A program made the translations under genes and the position numbers. From positions 67,647 to 131,646 of the forward strand of contig JACKHN010000018.1 in the NCBI GenBank assembly GCA_020638975.1: 64,000 nucleotides of DNA, read 5' to 3'. Below are positions 15,452 to 25,500 of the stretch, in pieces. Origin of the DNA: Planctomycetaceae bacterium (lineage in GTDB: Bacteria > Planctomycetota > Planctomycetia > Pirellulales > Pirellulaceae). Every line of letters begins with the position of its first letter. Position 1 is the stretch's first letter. Below the pieces are notes generated by a model. That model ran no database searches. It was not told the origin of the DNA and saw only the letters and a list, made by a program, of their open reading frames with translations.

Positions 15452-17218
15452 ATGACGAAACGCTGGCGAATTCATCCACATGACGCCGGGCGAATCGAGT
15501 TGCTTGAGCGGCAAGCCGGTATCTCGCCGATCGTTGCTCAGTTGCTTCTCTGTCGTGGCATTGGCCAGCCGGAGGATGTCCAACGATTCCTCGATCCTAA
15601 GATGAGCGAGCTGCGCGACCCCGAATTGCTGCCGGGGATCACCAGCGCTGCCGACCGAGTCTTCGCCGCGATCCAAGCCAAACGACGCATTGTCATCTAC
15701 GGCGACTACGATGCAGACGGCATGACGGCGACGGCGATACTTTATCGCTGTTTGCAGCTGTTGGGAGGTGACGTTGGCTACTACGTTCCGAACCGACTCG
15801 AAGAAGGCTACGGTCTGAATGACGAAGCACTGCGGAAGTTGAAAGAGCGAGGCGCTTCGCTCGTGATTTCCGTCGACTGTGGCATCGCGAGCGTACGCGA
15901 AGCTCAGACGGCCCGCGAGATCGATCTCGAGTTGATCATCACCGATCATCATCAGTTCGCCGACCAGTTGCCCGATGCGGCGGCAATCGTTCATCCGCGA
16001 CTTCCCGGCTCGAACTATCCGTTTGCTGGTCTTTGCGGCGCGGGGGTCGCGTTCAAGCTGGCTTGGGCACTATGCTGCCGAGCGAGCGAATCGAAACGAG
16101 TTAGTGACCGGATGCGCAACTATTTGCTGACCGCAATCGGCATTACGGCGATCGGTACAGTGGCCGACGTGGTTCCCTTGATCGATGAGAATCGCGTGCT
16201 TGTCCGCTATGGATTAAATAGCTTGCAGTCCCAGCCGACGATCGGCTTGAAGGCTTTGATGCGTGTTACCAAGTTGCTAGACAAGCCGTCACTCGGAAGC
16301 GAAGACATTGCGTTCAGTCTTGCACCGCGACTGAATGCCGCTGGCCGTCTTGGGCAAGCTCAACTGGGCGTCGAACTACTGACGACCGATTCCGTCGAGC
16401 GTGCCGACGCATTGGCCGACTATATCCACGAGTTGAACAGCAGTCGCGATAGCCTTGAACGCAGCGTGTACCTGGCGGCGAACAAACAAATCAAAGAACA
16501 GTTTGATCCTAGCGACCCGGCCTTCGTGTTAGCAGGGCGTGGCTGGCACGCGGGCGTGATCGGGATCGTGGCTGGGCGATTGGCCGAGAAGTTCAATCGG
16601 CCCGTGGTTCTCCTGTCGATCGACGAACTCGGCGCAAAGCCCGCCACGGGTTCGGCTCGTTCGGCGTCTGGGCTCGATCTTCACGAAGCGTTTGCTCAGT
16701 GCACCGAGCACTTGGTTGCTCATGGCGGTCACGCTGCGGCGGCAGGATTGAAAGTTGAGGAAGGTAAGATCGACGACTTCCGCACCGCCTTTTGCGAGTT
16801 GGTCGACAGCGAAGTCTCGGTTAAAGATCGTGTGCCCGAGGTTCGCATCGATGCAGAAGCGGCGCTCAGTCAGCTGACTCTCAGCACGGTGCAACAACTG
16901 GAAAAGATGGCGCCGTTCGGCGAATCAAACCCGCGCCCGGTCTTGTGCGCGACCGGCTGTGAGTTGGCAGAGGCTCCTCGCCATCTTGGCAGCGGCGAGC
17001 GGCATATCTCTGTAAAAGTTAAACAACATAACGTCACATTGCGTGCCGTCGGTTTTGGTAAAGGCGAGTGGTACGAGGAACTGATCGCATTGGCGGGGCC
17101 GATCGATATTGCTTATCGTCCGGTGATCAATGAATTTCGCGGTCGCCGGAATGTCGAAATGCATCTCGTCGATTGGCGTCTGAGTGAGCAGCCTGCGCTT
17201 GCAACGAGCAACGGTTAA
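15452..17218 (+). CDS. recJ: Single-stranded-DNA-specific exonuclease RecJ
   Basis: ATG 15452 (MTKRWRIHPHDAGRIELLER) is the likely start; the frame is open further upstream but through the palindrome. The 588-residue protein has DHH-family motif I DYDADG (residues 85-90), motif II SVDCGI, motif III TDHH (about 164-167), VADVVPL, and the DHHA1 motif GGHAAAAGL (about residue 430). The C-terminal OB-like domain includes APFGESNPRPVLCATG. Length is typical. RecJ degrades 5'-ended single strands in recombination, mismatch and base-excision repair. The next small gene starts 20 bp downstream, suggesting co-transcription. Confidence 0.95.
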   Translation: MTKRWRIHPHDAGRIELLERQAGISPIVAQLLLCRGIGQPEDVQRFLDPKMSELRDPELLPGITSAADRVFAAIQAKRRIVIYGDYDADGMTATAILYRCLQLLGGDVGYYVPNRLEEGYGLNDEALRKLKERGASLVISVDCGIASVREAQTAREIDLELIITDHHQFADQLPDAAAIVHPRLPGSNYPFAGLCGAGVAFKLAWALCCRASESKRVSDRMRNYLLTAIGITAIGTVADVVPLIDENRVLVRYGLNSLQSQPTIGLKALMRVTKLLDKPSLGSEDIAFSLAPRLNAAGRLGQAQLGVELLTTDSVERADALADYIHELNSSRDSLERSVYLAANKQIKEQFDPSDPAFVLAGRGWHAGVIGIVAGRLAEKFNRPVVLLSIDELGAKPATGSARSASGLDLHEAFAQCTEHLVAHGGHAAAAGLKVEEGKIDDFRTAFCELVDSEVSVKDRVPEVRIDAEAALSQLTLSTVQQLEKMAPFGESNPRPVLCATGCELAEAPRHLGSGERHISVKVKQHNVTLRAVGFGKGEWYEELIALAGPIDIAYRPVINEFRGRRNVEMHLVDWRLSEQPALATSNG

Positions 17219-17237
17219 CCGATCGAGAGTTTGTCGC

Positions 17238-17546
17238 ATGTCATTATCGCCGCACGAAGGCCATGCAAATCTGCAAGACCCGCTGAAGCCGATCGACGTT
17301 CCTGTCTTTAGTTGCATCGTCTACGTCTCAAAAAACTCGAGCGGGGGCGTACATGCTCGCGTTGCTAACTTGGCGGAGTTGGAGTTGGACGCGGGGACGG
17401 AACGCGAAGCATTGAGCAAGCTTGTTCCTTCGTTCAAGCAACGCGTCGCGGAACTTACCGGCAGTAAGACGCCGATCCCGTGGATCGAGCCGCCGTTAGC
17501 CAAAGCAGCTGACGAGCAAGTGCGGCTGATCCCAGTTCACCTGTAA
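17238..17546 (+). CDS. Small conserved-looking hypothetical protein
   Basis: The 102-residue protein starts 20 bp after recJ. Its core CIVYVSKNSSGGVHARVANLAELELDAGTEREALSKL resembles small alpha/beta proteins in which a short sheet packs on a helix, somewhat like HicB-type folds, and it ends PPLAKAADEQVRLIPVHL. No catalytic motif is seen and no toxin gene is adjacent, so an antitoxin role is not supported. The spacing suggests it is in the recJ transcript. Function unknown. Confidence 0.6.
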   Translation: MSLSPHEGHANLQDPLKPIDVPVFSCIVYVSKNSSGGVHARVANLAELELDAGTEREALSKLVPSFKQRVAELTGSKTPIPWIEPPLAKAADEQVRLIPVHL

Positions 17547-17574
17547 AGCAGGTAGTTCAACGATGTAGATGTGG

Positions 17575-17688
17575 GGTCCGCTGTGCGGACCAGCGACGGT
17601 GCACCGGTCCGCGGACCCTACGCATCGGTAATTAGTTTGCCGTAAGTCGGGCACTCCTGCCCGACCAACGACGGCCAAGAGTGGCCGT
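17575..17688. repeat. Cluster of four short palindromes
   Basis: Within 114 bp lie GGTCCGCTGTGCGGACC (17575-17591), the perfect 12-mer GGTCCGCGGACC (17606-17617), GTCGGGCACTCCTGCCCGAC (17646-17665) and ACGGCCAAGAGTGGCCGT (17671-17688). Each can form a hairpin of 6-8 bp. They follow the small gene ending at 17546 and precede the sulfatase gene, so transcription could end here. Similar units are recalled as dispersed in Pirellulales genomes. Confidence 0.7.
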
Positions 17689-17816
17689 CCTACTCTTACT
17701 CTTAAGAATTTCAAACTGTACCACTACCGGTAATCTCGCCGTCGCGAAATCGACATCGATCTGGTGTAACATAGCCGGTTGGAACACGATGCTTTCACAC
17801 TGGAGCGAAGTACACC

Positions 17817-20675
17817 ATGAACAAGTGGCATCACACGACGACTTACGCGCTCTTCGTAGCGCTCGTACTCACGGGGGTTTCAAGGCAAAAAAGTTTCGCC
17901 GCGGAACGCCCTAACTTCATCGTCATTAACATCGATGATCTGGGCTACGGCGACATCCAGCCTTACGGTTCGAAGCTGAATCGCACACCCAATTTGAATC
18001 GTATGGCCGAGGAAGGTCGTAAACTGACTTGCTTCTACGCGGCGCCCGTTTGTTCGCCGTCCCGAGCGTCGTTGATGACAGGTTGTTATCCAAAACGTGT
18101 GCTCCCGATTCCACATGTGCTGTTTCCTGCGAATGCCGAAGGGCTCGATCCCAGCGAGATCACGGTAGCTGAGTTGCTGAAAGAACAAGGCTATGCCACG
18201 GGGATCATCGGCAAGTGGCACTTGGGCGATCAACCTGAATTCCTGCCCACGCGACAAGGTTTTGACTATTACTATGGGCTTCCCTATTCCAACGACATGG
18301 GGCCTGCGGAAGATGGCGTGAAGAGTAACCTTGGTGCACCGCTTCGCAAAACAAATGGCAGAGGCCAGGGCCAACCACCGTTACCCTTGCTCCGCAATGA
18401 AACCGTGTTACAGCGGGTACTGCCCGACGATCAACAAGCGATCGTCGAACGCTACACACAAGAGGCAGTCAAGTTTTTGTGGGACCACCACGACGAACCG
18501 TTCTTCTTGTACCTGCCGCATTCAGCCGTTCACTTCCCGCTTTATCCGGGCAAAGCCTTTCATGGCAAGTCGCAGCACGGTTTGTTCGGCGATTGGGTGG
18601 AAGAGGTCGATTGGAGTGTTGGGCAAGTGCTCGATACCGTGCGGCAACTGAAACTCGACGAGAAGACACTTGTCATTTTCACCTCCGACAACGGCGGCCA
18701 GCCAAGTCATGGTGCCATCAATGCTCCACTACGTGGCGGGAAGGGAAGCACGCTGGAAGGCGGCATGCGCGAGCCGGCCATTGCCTGGTGGCCCAAGAAA
18801 ATTCCTGCGGGCACCGAGACCGCTCTGGTCACCAGCATGATGGACATTTTGCCCACGTTCGCGAAGCTTGCCGGTGGCGCCGCGCCAACCGATCGCAAGA
18901 TCGACGGTGGCGACATCTGGCCGATCCTTGCTGGCGATCCCAATGCCAAGTCGCCGCACGAGACCTTTTATTATTATCGCGGCCTCAACCTGCAAGCGAT
19001 TCGCAACGGCGCGTGGAAGCTGCATCTGGCGAAGGGCGACTTGTACGATCTGGACACTGATATCGGCGAGTCGAAGGACGTCGCGAAGGATCATCCCGAA
19101 GTCGTCGCTCGCCTGCGTCAACTCGCCGAGGAAACGAATTCAGACCTTGGCACAACCGACGTTGGCCTCGGCTGTCGTCGTCTTGGAAAAGTCGAAAACC
19201 CACAGCCGCTGATCGGTCATGACGGCACCGTTCGCGAGGGTTTCGGCAACGTATCGCCGAAAGCGGGCATGGGGATCATGCTTGGAGAATTGACCGCGAC
19301 AAGCGTCCTTGCACAGGTGCGATTGACGAAAACGGATGGACTCATCGACGGTGATGTGCCGGGCCAAAAAGGTGTCGTGCGTTTTCAGCTAGAGCAAGTC
19401 TACCCGACGACCCAAGAGCCAACTTACTCGCCCGTATTGACCGCGTCCGCAAAACACGACTTTATCGCGAGGCACTTGTTTGAACATCTGAAGCCGGGCG
19501 AGGAGTATCGAATTCGCTCGTGGATTGGTGCGAACGAATCGGAGTTGCGCGCCGGACCCACGGCGACGTTTCGAACGCTTCCTGGGGCCGAGTCGACGAA
19601 GGCAGTGAACTTTGTGGTCGTGACCGGAATGAATTACGCCAAATTTCATGGTGACACTCGGATCGACCTGAAGATTCACTTGGAGCACAACAATACCGAG
19701 TTAGCGCCACCGTATGCCGGCCCCGATAAACATCTCGGCTACCCGGCCCTCGCGTCGATTCGGAAGCTGCGGCCGGACTTCTTCGTAGGCACTGGCGACA
19801 ATGTTTACTACGACACGCCTAAGATTCCGCGAGCCGAGACCGTGCCGCAACTGCGACAAAAATGGCACGAGCAATTTGTTCAGCCCAGGTATCGCGACTT
19901 GTTCGCTGTCGTCCCAACGTATTGGATGATCGACGATCACGACTATCGCATTGACGATTGCGATAACTCAGGCGACTATCTGCCGACACGCGAGACCGGT
20001 CGCCTGATGATGCTCGAGCAGTTGCCCGTCGCGGCGATCGATGACAGCGATGCGAAAACTTATCGCACGCATCGCGTCAGCCGCGACTTACAAATCTGGT
20101 TTACCGAAAATCGCATGTACCGGAGTGACAACGCCATCGAGGATGGGCCTGATAAGTCGATCTGGGGCGTCGAGCAGAAGGCTTGGCTCAAGGAGACCTT
20201 GGCTGCAAGCGACGCCACGTTCAAGTTGCTGATCTCGCCGAACCCCATGGTTGGTCCCGACGACGTTCGCAAAACCGACAATCACACAAATCACGGCGGC
20301 TTCCGTCATGAGCGAGACGAGTTCTTTGCCTGGATCAACGAGCGTGACATGGCGAAGAACCTTTTTGTCGTCTGTGGCGACCGACACTGGCAATACCACT
20401 CGATTCATCCCACCGGCGTCGAAGAGTTTTCCTGTGGTGCGTTGGTTGATGAGAATTCGCGACTGGGGCGTCTGCCGGGGGACCCCGCGTCGACAGATCC
20501 GGAGGGTCATATCAAACAAGTCCATTCACAGAAGGCGCCTTCGGGTGGATTCTTGTTGATTGAATCCAGCCCTGCCAAAGGAGACGTACCGGCAACGTTG
20601 GCGTTCCGGTTTCACGATGACCACGGCGAAGTGCTCTATGAACATCGCAAGTCGCCGACTGGCGCGAACCGGTAG
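17817..20675 (+). CDS. Exported sulfatase fused to a PhoD-like phosphatase/metallophosphoesterase
   Basis: The 952-residue protein starts with a signal peptide (ALFVALVLTGVSRQKSFA). Residues about 30-450 form a type I sulfatase: NIDDLGYGD metal ligands (Asp40, Asp41), CSPSR at 79-83 (Cys79 is the formylglycine precursor), GKWHLG, and TSDNGG. After a spacer, residues about 460-610 resemble the Fn3-like N-terminal domain of PhoD enzymes (LKPGEEYRIRSWIG), and 610-950 carry PhoD-type motifs GTGDNVYYD (about 658), TYWMIDDHDY (about 701) and CGDRHWQYHS (about 854). It would remove sulfate and phosphate from a polymer or ester in the periplasm; substrate unknown. Single-domain versions of both are common; the fusion is less so. 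Upstream lies a palindrome cluster, downstream a hairpin. Confidence 0.9.
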   Translation: MNKWHHTTTYALFVALVLTGVSRQKSFAAERPNFIVINIDDLGYGDIQPYGSKLNRTPNLNRMAEEGRKLTCFYAAPVCSPSRASLMTGCYPKRVLPIPHVLFPANAEGLDPSEITVAELLKEQGYATGIIGKWHLGDQPEFLPTRQGFDYYYGLPYSNDMGPAEDGVKSNLGAPLRKTNGRGQGQPPLPLLRNETVLQRVLPDDQQAIVERYTQEAVKFLWDHHDEPFFLYLPHSAVHFPLYPGKAFHGKSQHGLFGDWVEEVDWSVGQVLDTVRQLKLDEKTLVIFTSDNGGQPSHGAINAPLRGGKGSTLEGGMREPAIAWWPKKIPAGTETALVTSMMDILPTFAKLAGGAAPTDRKIDGGDIWPILAGDPNAKSPHETFYYYRGLNLQAIRNGAWKLHLAKGDLYDLDTDIGESKDVAKDHPEVVARLRQLAEETNSDLGTTDVGLGCRRLGKVENPQPLIGHDGTVREGFGNVSPKAGMGIMLGELTATSVLAQVRLTKTDGLIDGDVPGQKGVVRFQLEQVYPTTQEPTYSPVLTASAKHDFIARHLFEHLKPGEEYRIRSWIGANESELRAGPTATFRTLPGAESTKAVNFVVVTGMNYAKFHGDTRIDLKIHLEHNNTELAPPYAGPDKHLGYPALASIRKLRPDFFVGTGDNVYYDTPKIPRAETVPQLRQKWHEQFVQPRYRDLFAVVPTYWMIDDHDYRIDDCDNSGDYLPTRETGRLMMLEQLPVAAIDDSDAKTYRTHRVSRDLQIWFTENRMYRSDNAIEDGPDKSIWGVEQKAWLKETLAASDATFKLLISPNPMVGPDDVRKTDNHTNHGGFRHERDEFFAWINERDMAKNLFVVCGDRHWQYHSIHPTGVEEFSCGALVDENSRLGRLPGDPASTDPEGHIKQVHSQKAPSGGFLLIESSPAKGDVPATLAFRFHDDHGEVLYEHRKSPTGANR

Positions 20676-20704
20676 TTCCGATGGCGAATGGAATCTCTCT
20701 GGAT

Positions 20705-20801
20705 GGCCACGAAGAGGCACAAGAATACACAAAAAGAAATCCCTTGTGACGAGGCCCCATTCTATTGCTCTTTCTCGTGTATCTTCGTGCTTTTCGTGGC
20801 C
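20705..20801. repeat. Imperfect long inverted repeat after the sulfatase-phosphatase gene
   Basis: Arms 20705-20730 and 20777-20801 (starting GGCCACGAAGAGGCAC and ending CGTGCTTTTCGTGGCC) pair imperfectly over about 25 bases with a 46-base loop. It begins 29 bp after the stop at 20675. It may act as a terminator or be a dispersed palindromic element. Confidence 0.6.
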
Positions 20802-20839
20802 CTCTCCTATGAATCTTAAAAACCGAAACGATTTATCTC

Positions 20840-21109
20840 ATGTTGAATAAACTTCGCTTCACTGCACTTCTTTGTTTGGTAGGACTGATCGTTGCGGCGG
20901 CGATCGAAGCAGATGCCAAGGAACGCCCGAACATCGTCTTGATCCTCGCCGATGATAAGTATCACGACAGTAGCAGATGCGTTGCGAAAGAGATGGAAAA
21001 ACGTGGGCAAGATCGATGTTCTATCGCATTTGCAAATCACCGGCAATCGCTGCGAATTCAGTTGAATTCAAGCCGCTTAACTACACTTCGCTACAGCAGG
21101 GCTTGCTGA
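20840..21109 (+). pseudogene. Truncated sulfatase gene (N-terminus only)
   Basis: The frame encodes a signal peptide (MLNKLRFTALLCLVGLIVAAAIEADA) followed by KERPNIVLILADDKY, the first strand and metal-binding Asp pair of a type I sulfatase. After about residue 42 the sequence loses family resemblance, has no CxPxR motif, and stops at residue 89. It is best read as a 5' fragment of a second sulfatase gene cut off by insertion of the decayed IS that follows. It sits in tandem after the intact sulfatase-phosphatase gene. Confidence 0.6.
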
Positions 21110-22006
21110 TTATGTGGGCCTGGGGCGACTTCGATTTCTTTGGCGAGAGTCTGGGTGTCCAAGCGTTGGGGCATGATCGACGGGTGGCGGCTGCGTGTTG
21201 GTGACGCGTGGCGTTTGAGCGGCTCGAGGAACGCAAGATGAAGCCGACGGAGCGCCGTTTCGAGATTCATCACGATAAAACTCAGGCTGATCTGAGCCGC
21301 GGATGTCGTTGCTAACTTGGCCAACACCCATGCCAGACCGAAGCGGCGATTAGCTTGACCGAACTTGCATTTCGACGGTGTTGCGGACGACTTCATCTGC
21401 TCGCGACTGCTTCTTCGTTGCGACAGGAATGTTTTTGGGCGAACCACCGAGCGGCGGGCCGCTCATGCGAAGGCCTTGCTCTTCTCAGAACGTACGGTTG
21501 GCTCGCGTGCGATGAATCTGATCGACGTGAACGGATTCGGGATAGCAGCCGAAACGCCGCCGATACGCCTCGACTTGTCCGACAAAGTCACACGACTCGT
21601 TGAAGCGGTCCCAACGCAAGTGATCCAGAAACGAATAACCGTCGGCGACACTCGCCGACAACTTCACACCACACTCCGTGTCGCGGCCAGCCTTGCCGCG
21701 TTTGATCGGATGCACATGCGGTTGCGACAGACTGACGATACAATCGTCCACGCGTCTCGCCTTGGCCGCATACATCTGTTGTTATTGACGATACACTTCG
21801 TGGCACACTAGCAGCAGTTTCTACTGCTTCCGCGACGCCGCGTAGCTGGTGATCGAAGCCAATACGCCGTGCGACTCTGCGCAATCGATCCGCGCCAACA
21901 GCGGTGCCAACCCTAACCGGCACTCTGCTTCAGATTGGCTGAATTCCAAGTGTTCTTGTGGTGCTAAAGCCGAGTTTTCAAGGAGCGGAGTGTTTGTTCG
22001 AGTCAT
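21091..22006 (-). pseudogene. Decayed DDE transposase of an IS5/IS1182-like element
   Basis: Transposase fragments occur on the minus strand in more than one frame with internal stops. The piece at 21485-21775 gives RRVDDCIVSLSQPHVHPIKRGKAG, then DGYSFLDHLRWDRFNE and QVEAYRRRFGCYPESV, the central part of such transposases. The piece at 21091-21447 gives KFGQANRRFGLAWVLAKLA and SFIVMNLE, the C-terminal part. The piece at 21821-22006 is the likely N-terminal side. At least two stop codons lie between it and the central part. No intact terminal repeats were identified. The element is inactive and separates the truncated sulfatase from the giant surface-protein gene. Confidence 0.7.
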
Positions 22007-22528
22007 TTTACCGTGCGGGATTAATGTAATACCTGCTTTCCAGTCGGAAATCGGATAAATCCAAACGGCTGCCTGTCGGACCTTTGGGGCGGTTGAACAT
22101 CAGTGTTGTGTGGCTCGCTTCCTTGAAGCGGTGGCATGTTGAAAATTGAATACTGATCACTTGGATCGGCCAACCGGCTTGGCCAACTCGCCCGTTATCT
22201 GGAAACCTTGTCAAAGAGTCCATCCACAGATGGCACCGTGCCCGACGAACTCCTTGGCCAAGTTCCCTTCCCGCAGGATCACCATCTTGTTCTGCGGTAC
22301 TGCTCGTCGCCTTAGCCGGCGATTGCGTAACGCATTGGGTACGGCCCAACGCGGTCCTCTGACGGTCGGGTGTTCTGGCACTAACGCGGCTTGCGTCGTT
22401 CCCGACAAGCGATCCGACATCACTCAACACAACAAACGCTTTAGCAAGCCAAAACGATCGCTTTCTCCTGTCATCACTAGTCAGGAATACGAATCCAACG
22501 TCCCTCTCCGAGGCGGAGCTTAACGACC
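22007..22528. other. Non-coding debris and leader upstream of the giant gene (522 bp)
   Basis: No gene is recognised. On the minus strand 22211-22423 has a short open frame rich in Arg with no recognisable motif; it may be further IS debris. The last 100 bp must contain the promoter and ribosome-binding site of the giant gene, but only a weak purine-rich stretch (GAGGCGGAG) about 13 bases before the ATG was seen. Confidence 0.4.
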
Positions 22529-25500
22529 ATGATCGATCAACACGGCCCCTTTTGGAAGAGCTTGTTTCACCGCCAACGCCGAAGAGGACAGGCGAAAAGT
22601 CGCAAGCAACAAGGCTTCCTACGGCTGTTGATAGAGTATTTTGAAGATCAGAGATTACGCCGCTTGGCCCGCAACCGCAGGCTCCGACTCTTTGCGCGTC
22701 CTACGCACGAGACGCTCGAGGTGCGGTGTCTGTTGGCCACGGCAACATTGCAAGTCACACCCGGCGACTGGACGGTTGCCGGCCATTGGGATAATGGCGC
22801 GCCGGTTGCCGGGGATGTCGCGCAGATTGGAAACAGCGCAGGCGTCGCCACGGGGGCAGCGACGTTGAACAACGGTTCGTCCAACAGTGTCGGAACGATC
22901 GTTCTCGGCAATACCGCGTCAGCCAGTGGAACTCTGAATGTCAGCGGGTCGGGGACCGTCTTGAACGCAACAACCCAGATTCTGGCGGGGGCGGCAAGTG
23001 GGACCAGCAGCGGTACGATCAACGTCAGCGGCGGCGGCATCCTCGGGACGTCCGGAAACCTCGTTGTCGGTGAATTGAATGGAATCGGCGGGGGGGCCAC
23101 GTTTTCGATTGATGGGGCCTCGCAACTCAACGTCGGCGACACCCTGAGCCTGCGAGGTTCAGGTACGTACGCGCTGCCGCTGGCCTCGACGCCGACCAAT
23201 GGCAAGCTGTCGTCTGAGGGTCTAGCCATCGCGCCCTCGACCAACAACAACGTGACCCTGAATGCGACAGCAGCCGGTGGTACGGTCAACAGTGTGTTCT
23301 CACGCCCACTAGCAGTCGGAACCGGCAACAATGCGACGGGCGTGTTGAACGTCGATGGTGTCTCGCTGACAGGCTTTAACCTCGCCAACGTGGGGACGGG
23401 CGGCGGGACCAGCCACGGTACGATCAACGTTCGCAACGGCGGCATCGTAGAGACGCCGGGAAACCTCGGTGTCGGTCAGTTTAATGCAGCCGGTGGGGGA
23501 GCCACGTTTTCGATTGATGGGACCTCCCAAATCAACGTGGGCAACACCCTATTTCTGCAAGGTTCAGGTACGTACACGCTGCCGCTGGCCTCGCCGCCAA
23601 CCAATGGCAAGCTGTCGTCTGAGGGGCTAGCCATCGGGGCCTCGACCAACAACAGCGTGACCCTGAACGCGACAGCGGCCGGTGGCGCGGTCGACAGTGT
23701 GTTCTCACTCCCTTTAATAGTAGGATCCGGAAGCAATGCAATGGGTGTGTTGAACGTCGATGGTGTGTCGCTGACGGGCTTTAGCAAGGCCGACGTGGGG
23801 ACGGGTACCGGGACAGGTACGATCAATGTTACGGGCGGCGGTGTCCTGGGGACCTCGGGACACCTCTTTGTCGGTCAATTCAACGGAACCGGCGGGGGTG
23901 CCGCGTTTTCCATCGATGGGTCCTCGCAAATCAACGTGGGCAACACCCTATTTCTGCATGGTTCCGGTACGTACACGCTGCCGCTGGCCTCGATGCCGAC
24001 CAGTGGAAAGCTGTCGACTCGGGGGCTGTCGATCGCGTCCTCGAACAACAACAACGTGACTCTGAACGCGACCGCGGTCGGTGGCGCGGTCGACGGCGTG
24101 TTCTCCGGGGCACTAGACGTGGGAAGCGGAGGCAGTGCGACAGGTGTGTTGAACGTCGATGGCGTGTCGTTAACGGGCTTCACCAGCGCAAACGTGGGGA
24201 CGGGCACCGGGACCAGCAGTGGCACGATCAACGTCTCGAATGGGGCAACAATTGGCGCGAACAGCCTTGTGTTGCGGTTGAATGCCGACACGGCGATCGC
24301 CACGATCACAGGGAGTGGCAACGTCCAGGTCCGCGACACGCTGACACAGAACGGGCGTATCGTGGCCGATGGCGGCACGCTGGATGTTGATTTCACGACG
24401 CTTGCACAAACCGGTGCGCGGTCGATTCTCCAGGGCGATGGCACGCAGGCGGGCTGGTACGCCACCAACGCAGGCTTGCTCATGCTGAACACGCTTGCCG
24501 TGAGCGGCAATGTGAACTGGGGCGAGGAAGCCGCGGACACCATTCCGGACCTGGTGAACAGTGTGCGGTTCACGAACTTCGTGGGGCTGTCTAACGGCAG
24601 CCTCGACGTCACGCTGCTGGCCACCGATCATTCCAGTGTGGTGGCTGGTCTGACCAATCCGTTGGCCGTGTACGACCTGCGCCTAAGCGACGGTCTGGAC
24701 TTCTCTTCGGTCGACCTCACGCTGCGGTTTGACGATGCACTGGCCACGACCCTCAATGTCGCCGAATCCAACCTCAAACTTTTCCGATCGGGAACACAAG
24801 TGGCGGTTGCGGAGAGCGCGAGCGGAGCCTGGGTTAACATCACAACCAGCGTCGATCAAACCGACAATCTGATTCAGGGCACTAGAGCTAACAACACACC
24901 GCCGACGGTCGCCACGAACGCCGGTCTGACGGTCAACCAAGGCTCGAAAGCGAATCCCATTGGCCAAGCACAATTGCAAACCACCGACGGCGAACAGTCA
25001 CCGGCACAATTGATCTATACGTTGGATACCGTCCCAGCTGTAGGCACGCTCTACATCGACTCGAACAGCAACAACATGCCCGACGGCGCGGCGGAGATTC
25101 TGGCAGCGACGGAGACGTTCACTCAGGCCGACATCGACGCCGGCAAGCTGAAGTACGATCACAACGGCAGCGGCACGACCGGCGATTCGTTCCAATTCGA
25201 CGTCAGCGACGGCGTGGCCAGCATCGACAATCAGATGTTCAGCATCACGGTCACGGCCGTCGATGACGATCCGCCGACGCAAGTCGCCAACACGGGTTCT
25301 TCGGTGGCCGAAGGGGGCACGGACACGCTCAGCCAAGCCGAACTGGAATTCACCGACACCGAACAGTTGGCCAGTTCGGTCACCTACACGGTCACATCCG
25401 GCCCGGCGAGCGGCCGGCTTGAATTAACGACCAACCAGGGCGCGGCGATCACTTCGTTCACGCAGGACGACATTAACAACAACCGCGTCGTCTACGTCCA

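Noticed and set aside
14969..15994. A 341-codon minus-strand open frame over rpmG and the start of recJ
   Set aside because: It lies antisense to two well-supported genes and its translation has no recognisable domain.
17238..17546. HicB-like antitoxin
   Set aside because: Only a vague fold resemblance; no adjacent HicA-type toxin gene and position behind recJ suggests a housekeeping transcript.
22211..22423. Minus-strand 70-codon frame as a gene
   Set aside because: Arg-rich with no motif, in a debris region; no supporting start signal.
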